DNA of 64,000 nt. Origin: Echinometra lucunter (Eukaryota; Echinodermata; Echinoidea; Camarodonta; Echinometridae). The stretch spans positions 3,331,032 through 3,395,031 of the forward strand of contig CM057157.1 in NCBI GenBank assembly GCA_029962745.1. Direction: 5' to 3'. The notes beneath the pieces were generated by a model, which did no database searches, was not told the DNA's origin, and saw nothing but the letters and a program-made list of their open reading frames with translations. The translations under genes and the position numbers were made by a program. Within the stretch, counting starts at the first letter, position 1. Each line of letters starts with the position of its first letter. Shown piece after piece: positions 34,645-47,000 of the stretch.

Positions 34645-34707
34645 TTATGTTGTCTTCATTTATTTCCCAATCTGCTGCTGGTTCTGTGATAAATGAAGAC
34701 AACATAA
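34645..34707. repeat. 18-bp perfect inverted repeat (hairpin)
   Basis: Arms 34645-34662 (TTATGTTGTCTTCATTTA) and 34690-34707 are exact reverse complements, with one more pair inside and a loop of about 25 nt. Confidence 0.85.
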
Positions 34708-35579
34708 GGCAGCCATATCAATTAATTTGAAATTGATATTAATGAGTATTGAATAAATACAATTATATTTTACAACAGATTAATGTCAGTTGATAAAGAG
34801 TACGTCATTACAGTAATTATAATCTCAGAGGTCACAGTTCTTCTAATTCACAAATCATTCCACTGTGAAATAACCACCATGAGAGTACATGCTGGTACAA
34901 AGGGAAATAGCTTCAACAACAACACAATCATGATAACAGTAGCGCATAAACCACAAACAATGAATACATGTTACGTAGAAATTGAATTAAACAAATCTAG
35001 GAGCATTTGAACAAAATATTTTGTTTTATCTAACATTTCTAGGTTCATCGGTTGTTATATCTTTGATATAATTAATTTATAAAATTGTCTCTCTCTTTCT
35101 TGTTGGCGAGGAGGGGGCGGTATTTAAAACTCACACAAAACCTATACAGACAAGAAATGCAGAAGCTAGTCAGTAACCAACGGGATAGGCAGAGGTATGG
35201 ATATGGCTGACTCATGATAAGCAGATGAAGTTAACTGATTACCTTCTTCATTATACACTAGGGAGCGTAGCGGACGAGCAGAAGATTTTGTATTTTTTAA
35301 TAATCAAACAACGTAATTTAGAGCACTTTAGGAAAGTCTTCACATTCTGCTGTCCCGATCTGTTGTAGCCGTATCTCATTATTTTCAACATTTTTTGCTA
35401 CAAATTTGCGTCTGGACAATCCTCTGAAAAAAACTCTTGGGGAGCCGCCTTTCAGAGCAAGACAGTATTTCTAATGAATTATTTTCTAAATTCTGGCAAT
35501 GTTTCCTTTAAAACGATTATGCATATAAATTCCACAAATAGTTTTGGGTATTGATTACTGAAGCACTGAAACTAAAAGG

Positions 35580-35975
35580 TACAATTTCCTCATCTCCCTT
35601 TTCAGTTTTGAAATCTTGAAAGGTAATGCAAGTGACTCTTCCCACTTTTCCAAGAAAAAACTATTTCAAAGGCATTTATTTCTCCCTATCAATATTTGGA
35701 AACTAATAATGGGCGTCATGATGTACATTAAACATGTTAAATTCTTGTTTTTGAAATGTGATTAAAATGACACTGCTTCTACTTAAATTAAGATAGTTTG
35801 GAAAAAAAGATTACTTTTTTTTTTTAGATGTGAAGTTAGATGACCAAAATAAACTTTTGATCCACTGAATTATCAACATTTGGAGTTTCTACTGAAAAGA
35901 GATTTCAAAGTCGGTAGGTGTTTCGATTCCATAAAAAAGCGGTCTACCACCTATATCGGTAGAGTTGGCAAGTAT
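35580..35975 (+). repeat. Dispersed repeat, copy 2
   Basis: A shorter, diverged direct copy of the 17690-18400 repeat. An open frame at 35880-36164 overlaps it and shows no domain. Confidence 0.65.
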
Positions 35976-37170
35976 GCAGTAGATGTTGGATTTATCAGCA
36001 TTTTTGAAGCTGCAGCTATTAAAATCTGTCTGGGAATGATAAGTACAACAATTTTCTGGACTATCAAAGCCAAAGTGAACTGGCGCTTACATACAGTGTA
36101 TCAAAGAATTACCTGTACACTGCACATAAACCACACTCTAAAAAGAGAAGGTGAACCATGCTAAAGTACAAAATTCCTAAATTAGTTATCATAAAATCTA
36201 CTGAATTGTATATCAAATTAAAGAGAAAAGAATAGCCTATGATTTGTATGTTGTTACGAATCGTTAACATTCATGCATGAATAGTTATGATCCATTATGC
36301 ATACTAATATCTGTTTTCTGTCCTAATGCTTCAGTGATCATGCCTTATTTCTATTTTTTGCGAGAGATGAGATGATATCCTTTAATTTGATATAGGATTC
36401 AGAACATTTCAGTTGGTCTCATTCATTCTTACATGAAATGAAATATGAATTGTGAATCTAATTGCAACCCCTGTACAAAAATCAATTAGGCTACAGTACC
36501 AAGAAATTCATTCCTAGAAAAATGTTTTCAAAATGAGTATTACAAACAGAAATACTAAGAATTGTATATCAAATTGTAGGATATCATGTCATCTATCAGG
36601 AAAATGAACGATCAAGCCATGATCATTAAAGGATTACGAGTTATACTTCAGTGATCACAGAAAAGTCTGAAAATAAGTATTATTGCATGTAATGAGTCAT
36701 AATAATTCATGCATGACTGCTCACAATTTGAAACTGCATGCAATTCAAATTCTATACTTTGCTCTTTAATTTGATTTATAATTCATTCGGTAGGTATTAT
36801 GATCACCAATTTAAGAATTTTCGACTTCAAGCAGGGTTCATCTTCTCATTTCATAGTGTGCTTTATGTGCAGTGTACAAGCAATTATGCCCTGAAATGAT
36901 GTATTTACAACAGCGCAAATCTGCGGCTACTCACGACCAGAGACTGCCTTAGAATCATTACCCCCTTCTGTGCTTTTAGTGAGCTGCCTTAGTCTGAATA
37001 CATATCCATTTTGACAGATGTGTCTAAAGAAAAAAAAAAGCTCGTATTGATCAGAACAGTGTATGCTGGGAGGAAAAACGGGACAGAATCAGTAGCTCAG
37101 GACTGAGATGGCGCTATTTTGAAATCTCATACAAGGGTGCCAGTTCGCTTTGGCTTTAAAGCATGAGACC

Positions 37171-37287
37171 AGGGCCCATATTCATGAACCTTACTAAGCT
37201 AGTTGTCAAGTAATTCCATAGATCACAGTACACAGTTAGGTGACATCTAGGCCTTTGAATTATGAAGTTATCTTGAATATGGGCCCT
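37171..37287. mobile_element. 117-bp MITE-like element
   Basis: The ends AGGGCCCATATTCATGAA and, inverted, AGGGCCCATATTCA match. No clear target duplication is visible. Confidence 0.5.
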
Positions 37288-37661
37288 GAAGTCCAGTAAA
37301 CATAAGATACATAACAGCATAGACAAAGTTGCCACATTTGGCTACCCATTGTTAAACCACAGATTTAAATCATGATTCAGCAAAATCTCTTTCTGGAAAT
37401 GCTAAATTGAATCAATTATTTTTTTTGATGACAGCAACAGCTTTATCAAATTGATCTTTAAAAAATGGGTATAATGAAACTGGCCTTACTATATAACAAT
37501 GCAAAATATGGTGTATTCACAATGCCCCTCCTACCTCCGCATAACAGACAATGTTCGTGGGTCACCATGTAATGGCGAAACATGCATTGAATATCTAATA
37601 AGAGTTACGGTTGTACCCTTTATCTGCATGGGCATTATCGGAAACTCTTATACCGAGTATC

Positions 37662-37667
37662 TTTAAT
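37662..37667 (-). promoter_or_regulatory. Possible polyadenylation signal for gene B
   Basis: ATTAAA on the minus strand, about 67 bases after the gene B stop. A common variant hexamer in a plausible place, but not proven. Confidence 0.3.
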
Positions 37668-37733
37668 TTACACCAATAACAAGATAACATCGGTGCGCTT
37701 TCTTACTGTACATGGGTGGGTGTGCCACATGAT

Positions 37734-38009
37734 TTAAGATTCAAATGCAAAGTTTTCGTATACAGTGTCCGGTTGTTGGGCCTTGGGTGTTTCTCCTTCC
37801 TGATGTCTGTCATTCCCAACATTGCTATACATCAGTGCGGCAGCCGCATCCTGCGGATCCGTAACCTCGTATGGGTTCTCTTCCGGGTCAGGTGAGTAGT
37901 CTGTCTCCACATTGCCATATGTATGTTCCTCTGTTTGGTAGGGGACCTGATCGTAATTCTCAGTGTGCAGATATTCACGGATGATATCGTAGATGAAATC
38001 ATAGTCCTC
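37734..38009 (-). CDS. Gene B last exon: D2 end and tyrosine-rich tail
   Basis: It begins EDYDFIYDIIREYL (last helix of D2), then a tail with ENYDQV, TYGNV, NPYEV, MYSNV and VYENF, ending AFES and TAA at 37734-37736. YGN, YSN and YEN fit YxN SH2 (Grb2-type) sites. The terminal YENF recalls the Tyr-x-Asn-Phe Grb2 site near the end of RPTP alpha. Confidence 0.93.
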   Translation of the reverse strand, partial: EDYDFIYDIIREYLHTENYDQVPYQTEEHTYGNVETDYSPDPEENPYEVTDPQDAAAALMYSNVGNDRHQEGETPKAQQPDTVYENFAFES

Positions 38010-41000
38010 CTATGAAGATTTATATTTGTGCAGACAGAAAAAAAGAGAGAAAAGACTGAGGAGGATTTAAAAGGAAGTGAAGGTGCAAATACCATCTCCA
38101 TGTAGTGGTTTGTCTAGCAGTAGCATCCACTTTCAGCTCTTTGAGACTTCGCCTACAATCTGATTAATCGGACCCAGGTTCGAGTCCGAGTCACGACTTT
38201 CGGATGGCGACGTAAAACATTGAGCCCAGTTGTAATCTCTGATTGATATACGTTTGTAAAAACCCAATAAACTCATATATCATATTAAAGATATGAAATC
38301 AGTCATGTCAGTATTGAGGCATCTGTTGCTAATAATCCTCTCATGTATAAAGACAAATATAAGATATTCGATACTTCATTGTTCAGATATCTGTTTGATT
38401 ATATCTTTTGTCAGACTACCATTGTACAACATGATGAAAAGAATAGATGGCGCAGTTTATGTTTATTTGAATGTTTATTAGAACTGAATTGCAAAAAAAG
38501 TTTTTGTTTAAGGTGTGAAATATCCTTTTCCCGTTAGCCTCAGTTAGTTTTTAATATATGGTTGAGCATTTCTGAGGCGTATACAATTAGGGGAATTGTC
38601 ACCAAGACAAACTTTGTTTCAGCCACCTGTTTGGAAGGACCAAGAGGTTTGCGCTGTTCCCCTCTACACAGGTTTCACAGACTATGGGAAGAGTTGTCAT
38701 TAAGTTTACTTAATATTTGTTCTTGCTTGTGGGTCACTTGATCTCTGGGTACATATTCTGCGGTCTGAGATATACGAGTGAGGTGTAAAGTGATGATTGG
38801 GACTTGGGAGAGGGGAAGGGTGTAATAGTCTTACCTCAGTCTGGACGAACTGCATCCTGTCAGCTCGCAGCATCTTGACTGTCTGGAAGATATCTATGGT
38901 ATCTCCTTCAGCTATCTGAGCGATGCACTCCATGGCAGTGCAGAACACTCCTGTTCGACCAACACCACTCCTTGAAATCACAACAAGAATAAGATAAATA
39001 ATAGTGATAATGATAATAACAATGATGATGATGGTGATGATGATGATGATGATGATGATGAAAGTAATGATGATATTGATGATAATAATGATGATGATGA
39101 TGATAGTAATGATGATGATGATAATAATGACGATGATGATGATGATGATACTACTACTACTACTGCTGCTGCTACTACTACTAGTACTACTACTTATGAT
39201 AATACCAACCACAAATAACAATTATAAAGCACTGAATGGAGATATTTCATAGTGCTTACAATCTACAAATGAATTAAACAATGAACTTGTAAAGAAACTC
39301 AGGAAAAAAAATGAAACGAAAACGTAAATATCTATATCAATACAGAGTTATATGAAGTTATAGGATCAAATTAGACTAGGATATTATGCTTAGAAATAAC
39401 TACAGATGTGTAAGGCAACATCGTCAAGGTTGGAGGTAAATTTGATTTATGCCATGTTCACTGATGAGGTTATTTTTTGCTTTAAGATTGCTCAAAGTTC
39501 TAATTCATGGTTGCTGATTTGATTGCTAGGTTGGCTGCTGATTTTACTTGCAATTAAGCATTGTATACTTGTAAGTAAACTAACCGGAGATCGTCAGCTT
39601 TAAGTCATTTCCAAGGAAACAGGAAACGAGGATTCATGCATTAACAAAGGGCAACAGAGCATCCACTTCGTTTCGAATCCGCGTAATGCCAGTTGCTAGA
39701 CCACAGCTCTGCAACTGAGCCATCACCCCTTTTGGGTTCTATAACTTAAATAACTCAGGTATGTGCATATTTCTTTAACGAAGCAACAGTCTGTGCTTAA
39801 TAAGTATATTGAGGTTATTATACTTACAAACAATGGACAAGAACAGAATATTCATTCTTGCTGTTGGTAGAACTATTGACAGCACTGATAAGCTTGAGCA
39901 ACGACCGAGCTCCTGATTGGCGTTTTCTTCCCTGTTTGGGCCATCCATGAAACTGATACTGTCTGACAGTATGACTCCCCTGAAAAAGACATATCAGAAT
40001 AGAATAAGATCCCTTTATATATTTTATAGTCTACAGCTCATACCTAGATCCTAATCAAATCATTGAGCACAGGTAAGTGTGATCTTTTTTTTTTTTAGGC
40101 TGTTACACATCTCAACCCTTCCCCCTCCATAAAGAAAAAAAAAAACAAAAATACATATACAGTATGTGTAGCTCACATTACTGTCCAATAATTTAGAGTA
40201 TTCGCGGCGGGTTTTTTGTTTGTTTGTTTTGTTTTGTTTTGTTTTTTGTTTATTTGTTTTGGGGTGCTTTTTTATCTTCTTTCTTTCTTTCTATTCTTTG
40301 CCACCTAATACACAAATCATTTTACGTGGGGGGGGGGGGGAGGGGGGGGGGGGACCCGCGAGAGTTTAACCCGGGCGTACTGCTTAATATGTTAGCGAGC
40401 CTATAGGAGGCTAAAATAAAACAAAAACAAAAACAGCTGCTACTTTAAACCGATCAGGCTCTAACTTATATGTGGTCTGCTTAAGGGTAACTTGACTCAT
40501 AAAACTGTCTAATTTAGAATGAAAGCTTTGTTTTCACATGTTTCCTTTCTGCACTATGATGTTGTAATTCCAGATAAGATATCATACCTTGGAGCTAGCA
40601 ACTTGCAAGCTCCTGGTTGTGATGGCACCTTCGGATGATGCCGACAATGTTGAAATTGAATATGATCCCAACTGAAGATAGTCATCATCCGACCAGTACT
40701 GAGCACAGCTCTGCAGGAAGACGGTTAATGTTAAAATGTTAGCACAGGTAGGAATTTCATTAGTCCCTACCCTATCCCCTTCTCTCTCTCTTCTGTCTCT
40801 GCCCCTACTTTCCTCTCTTTCTCTCCCTTTGCCATGTTTGCTCTAATTGTTCTATTTATCTTCTCCGACATTTTTTTTTTATAGATCACGCACCATTTCA
40901 CACATATTTATGCTTATGTTTTTATAACACGATGTAAACATCTAACTTCTGGAAATTTAGAGAATGAACAATCCTTCTACTTGTAGAACAGCAAACAGTA

Positions 41001-44000
41001 AAATAAATGGCGTGTTAAGCAACTACAATTTTGAAAAATTATCTGCCGACCAAGTTCCATATGCTTCATGTACATGCACTACTACCTTGTCGTTTTGACT
41101 CTCATCATTAAGCATGACAATTGTGGAGGGCTTGTAGTGTAGGACCATGGACCAGAAATCAGACACAGTGTTCGGCATCGGCATCTGAGTTGTTATGAAT
41201 GTGTAGTGGGCTCCCTAGAGAAATGACGATATTGGATGATAACATGAAGCTTTCGTCAACTATCTCAAATCTTCACCAATGAAAGTCACTAAAACTGTCA
41301 GTTATGATACCCGACACAAAGCATAGGCGAAATAGTTCATCAATGTGTATAGATTTCATCAGTAGGCCTACATAGATGACGGTTCTATATCACACTCTTT
41401 TTTATAATGATCGAAATCAACTAATGGATAATTAACATGATGAACTCAACCAATAGAGCTACGCTAAAGAAGGAAAAAAGTTGATTGCTGATCATTATCA
41501 CAATAAGCATATTCAACGTTTCACTAGCATGACCATTCTGATAGAAAGACCGACATCTTTTGTTGAAAACGATTCAAACTATTATTTTTTGTTTTGTTTT
41601 GTAAAAGACATTCCATGCCAATTTAATCTGGAGACAGAGAAATTCTTACCTTCATGAAGCTAGCATTGATGTAGTCGTTATCTGCACAGTCAAGCTGAAC
41701 ACGATTATTCTCCACTACAATGGAATAGGAACAAAAAATACACATTATAACACACGAATAGTTTTACTCTACACAGCACTCATGAACTTTCGCAATTTCA
41801 AAATATTTTGCAGCCACCCCCACCCCCTCCCTTTCGACTACCATCATGCAACTCATGACTAATAATACTGGATCCGTCCCCGTCTTCTATCATCTCTTAC
41901 TGACTTTAATTTTATCCCTGGTCATGCACTCTCTTAATGTTAGAATCCGCGATTTAGAACATTTTTCACGTTTATGAAGGATAACCACTCTGGCACTACA
42001 AAGCATTACTCACATGGAAGATTGTTTCCGTATCTGTTCTTTGGGTGGTTATCGGGAGTCCTTCCGGTTCTCGTCTTGAAAGCCGGAGGATCTGGGCACA
42101 GGCTCTTCAGAGTCTGACAGAAACCATATTACACATTCTAAGAATCTTGTTGTAGGATTGGTCAAAAGTTAATCACGTGGTGAAGTTTAGTTTTGCCCGA
42201 TCACCCGAGAAGAAAAAGTTCGTTGCAATCGATAGTGATAGCTCTGGCAGCTCCAGTCCATGGAGTCACAATGCGCTATCAGTAATAGTACGCCCGAAAT
42301 GAAAGTGCATTGCACCCAAGGAATTTGGAAAAATCAGTCACTCGGCCGACGGCGCGACAATTACAAATTCACTTTCCGTAATTGTTTATGTATACTAGCC
42401 GGCTACGTCTACCTGCTTGCAGGAGAGAGAGAGAAAACCTTTCCTTTCTGGTAGAGAAGTAAATATCCTGTTCTTTCTATACAGTCAAATGGTTTCAGAT
42501 ATGGAATGTACATGTATACGCTATCTTTCCTCAGATTTGCTTCAGAAAGATATCTGCATCTCGATCGCCTCGAAAGTGATAGCTGGTCCTATCACCTTCA
42601 CCAACGTTGATTTTTTTTGCTTAACATCTTGCTGGGAATTTTTAATTACCACATGATGATCCACCTTTATTTACGTCATGAAAATAAATCATTCCACACT
42701 TATCTTGTATCTTTCATTCGTTAAAACTATCAGTTGGTAAAAAAAATAGGCAGACGCCCCTTCGTGAAAAAGGATTTTAAAGTTGTTTTAATTCGATGAT
42801 ACTATCAACAATTGCAAGACTTTTTTCTCATTCGTACACAAGGAGTCGTTTGTTTGTTTGTTTGTTTTCGTGAAACATTAATCTAAAAGTAATGCGGCAG
42901 CCGGTCGCCGATCAACCACAACGTGTTAGTTGGCAGTGATCATGGTGGTCGGTTTCTGGTATTTTTCTAAAGGTCGTTTATGATTGGTAACATGTTTGTT
43001 GACGCTTTTGTAGACCAGTGGAGGTCCATCCTTAATCGATATTTCAAAGTATCTGACAAGTAGAATATTAATCTTCAAAGTTTACCGGTGGTAAGCAGTT
43101 CCCTTGGTCCGTAACTTCTAGTTGCCAACATGTTACCAGTTGGCAACAAGTTGACGAGCGGCAGACTAATGATCGCCGACATTCGACCAACCAAACGCAG
43201 GCCATCGAGATTTCCTTTGATTAAATGTGGAACATGCACAAAACATTTTATTTATTATTTAGACTGAATGCTAGTAACGACTGAAAGATAACAGATAAGT
43301 GTGGAATAATCTCTTGATCATTCATGTGGTAATTTTCTTGGCGTGAGCTAGGATGACTGGACAGTCAGAGAGGCGAAGAGATGGTGATCATTCGGTGACT
43401 GTTTGCCAACTGTTTGTCCCCTTTCTCCATTGCTTTAAATAAAATTACCATTTTTCTGCAACATATCGGCGATCTGTTTGCGACCGATCCATGTAATTTC
43501 TGAAACTGAACGTAGTCCTGTCGCCGAGTGAAACTGCTTTTAAATTTGGGGGTTTAGTCGCTAGTGATTGTCGCAGAATTTGATTTGTTTTGTTTTGAAC
43601 AAGTAGACAACTGGTTGCATGTCTAGTGAGACTTACGCTTTAGGCTTACCACCGTGACGGGGTTATACAATTATGTCTCCAATAGTTGCAGGTAGTAACG
43701 GTTTTTACAGGTTATATTACGGTATTTACCTCAAACTCCTTTGTCATCTTGGACAGTCCACTTCCATCATGCGAAGTGCGTAGATCCCGTAGATGATCTG
43801 AGAAATGAATGACTGGGATCAATGTACGCCTCCATAGGAGATCCTCTAAGACAGCCGCATAGATGAAGGCATACTGCTCCTGTAGGCAAGTGAGAAATTA
43901 AAGGGGTCACACTTTATCAATTTCACCTCACCGATTTTAACATCATCATCATAGAAGAAAGGACGATCTATATTCATTTTTCAATTTGACTTGCTTTATC

Positions 44001-47000
44001 TTAAATTATGTATAATAAAAATAATAGTATTTTTTGAAATCTCAAAAAGCAACGTTACAAAATACATTCTTTACAAAATACAAAATAAGTGACAAAATAG
44101 CATAATAGGTTACATTATCACGATAGCAGAATTTTTAATTCTTGCAATGTTTACATAATAGATAGCCTGTCAGAACTTCACTCTATTGGAGAGAGAGAGC
44201 CAGAGTCAGAGAGAAACGGAGAAAGAGAGAGAAAGAGAGAGAGAGAGAGAGCCAGAGGTAGAGAGAGAAAAAGAGATAATCAGAGTGGGAAGATATAGAC
44301 AGAGCAGAGAGGCAAAGGATAGTGACGATGCAAATGGAGAACAAATTCACTACCGATAATATGAAATGTCAAAATTTCAATGCTCAGTCATATTTGTTTG
44401 ATATTTCAATTGTGCTTAAGGAAAATACAAAACTGAGAATATTTACCTCCATTCATGATGGAGGTATGTTGTTATATAACCTTCAAATGGTACCCATACT
44501 TCATCCAATATGAAAACCAAGATGAAAATTGAATACAAAATGTAAATACATACCAATTTTAACTTTCGTCTACTTGATGTTCATGGACACACACACACAC
44601 ACAAAATAACAATCGTAAATTAATTTACAATAGCATTTTTAAAGCTTTTAAATGAACCAACCTGTGTCTGAACCATGTATGGTCGTTTCTGCCTTAAGTT
44701 TGTCACAAAGTTGAAAACATCTACCACTCTAGTTTTCTTGGCATGAGCTACGACGCTGTCAATACTGATCACCACACCTGTTCGTCCCACACCAGCACTG
44801 ACGAAGGGAAGTGTTAAAATACACATCAATTTTCTAACGATTGTTTTTTATACAGTAACTTATAAGTAACATCATCATTATCCAGATGTCTCGCGATGCC
44901 TTCAATGATCTAGTGCATGGGCTGTGGTTTATATTTCAACCTATGTATTTAAGGAATTTAAAATGGTATATAATGGAATATTACGGCAGTAGAGAAATGA
45001 TATATTGCTTACCTCTTAGTGGCAAAGAGAGGAGGGGTGAGGAAAGGGAGCAAATACAGAAAGAGTTGGCATAATGATTCTTTTTACAGCACATTGAACA
45101 AATATTTACCACATTTTTTTACCAATGGCGTCACAGTAACGTCTGGGTACCTTGTCTTCAGGTCTTTGTCTAATTGCCAACACAACTCTTGTACTGGGCA
45201 ACATAATTATTAAGTGCTGCTCCGGTCATCTTTGAATAATAAGGACACATGTTTTTTTTTTTTTTTTTTTTTTTTTCCTGTTTCTGATTGAAATGATACG
45301 TTTGTCTCATTGCCTACGGGAACCGGGTGATCCCTGTATAAAATCTATGGAAATTTGAGAATTCAGAAATGAACGGATTATGTTATGTAAAATTTCTAAA
45401 AGCTTTCATCGTCTAACTTTATAGCATATCTTAGTACACACTGGATACGAAGAAATTTCTGTCCGAAGATTGTCAGACTGTTCATAGTCTTCACAACATG
45501 TCTTACATGGTGACAACACAATCAAAAAACAATCACAAAAACGCAACGCATGCCCACCTGCAATGGATGATAAGTGGATGCCTGTTCTGTCCATGATCAG
45601 CCTTGACTTCTTTGATGAAGTTAAGAAGTGAAGAGGTGTGCTTAGGAACACCCTTGTCTGGCCACTCCAAGTAGTGGAACTGGGTGACCGTCTTGTAGTC
45701 GTCACCCTACATTAGGATAACACATTTCGAATGCAGTTAACATGAGTATGTTTGAATTATATTTGCATTCTATATCCCAATCCCCTTTCTATGGAGTTTC
45801 ATGTTAATTGTCAACGTGTCAGGTGGTGCAACACTTTTCTGCGCAAAGTTTTGTCGTTTGATGTAGATCAAACAAGATGGATAACACATTGCATTTTTTC
45901 TCTGAGATTTATTTAAGAACAGGAGTAAATCGATACTTTGCCGACATTTCAATTTAACAATGATCAATAATAAAGTCTATTTTTCAGAGAGACTGCCGAC
46001 ATTATCGGAGTATATCATATCGGATTGATTCTGCTAAATGCTCATGAAATCATTCTTAACGGCCAACTCCCTGCTAAACTCAACATTTCGATCCATCAAA
46101 TTGGTGCTGGGTTTGTATCATGATCGCTACGATTTTTGTTTATGTTGCTTTTTTGTTGTTTTATTTTTTGTTCTTGTTTTATAATCTCAACTAGCGAAAA
46201 GTGTGATACAAACAGAAGATAAACAAATGAATCGTATGCTTACCTTTCGCATCCCCATTTTCCTTTTCACGCCACCAGTGCATGTTTCCAGTGATACTAA
46301 TTCCACTTTGATGTTTCCAAACTGCACCAAATCACCTTTTCGATCTGGCCAGTATTGGCGACATTTGATCTATTTCAAGAAACAGTGAATAATTAGGGGA
46401 CCGTGTACGAATTCTTTAAAACATTTTATGAATGTAAATCTTCATGATGAGGTGAAATGTTTCATTAAGTTGTTTTTTTTTCCCCCGAGTAACTAAAAAT
46501 AAATTTCAACAGGGTTGGGTGATAGTGATGACCAAAAATGTCCTGTAGAGTCGTGATATAAAAAAAAATGTTATGAAAGAGTCCCCTTACAAACAGATGT
46601 AAAGACGGATATCATGAAAACAAAAGTGAATCCTCAGTTAGCGATCCTCTGAAAAGGATGTCGTTAACACGGTTAAGGTGGAAGATATAAAGACTGAGTA
46701 GTGCCTGTCAGTTCATGTTGATAACAGATCATTTATACCATTTATATCCGATGTATTCAGTGGCGCCAGGGTATCTCGATAGGGGGGGGGATTACCTTAT
46801 AGGTGAGTTTTGAATGACCAAACAGGGGTATTATGCAGTTGAATGACCCAGCCCTCGCTTTCCCCATACTATTCTTTCTTCTTCCTCCTCGTTTTTCTTC
46901 TTTTTCTCCTTTTTCTTTTGATCACTTGAAAAACCATGGAACAGTCGCCCCCTGCCACCCCCCTTGAGGCGCCACCCCTGAAATTACTCATGTACCACTG

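Larger units (their letters stand above)
35976..37733. other. Intergenic / gene B 3' flank
   Basis: AT-rich sequence with the small element at 37171-37287 and a possible polyadenylation signal at 37662-37667. Nothing else recognisable. Confidence 0.5.

Noticed and set aside
38706..39221. Single long frame joining Ser/Ile repeats to the D2 P-loop
   Set aside because: The Ser/Ile part is the intronic microsatellite; the real exon is 38835-38970.
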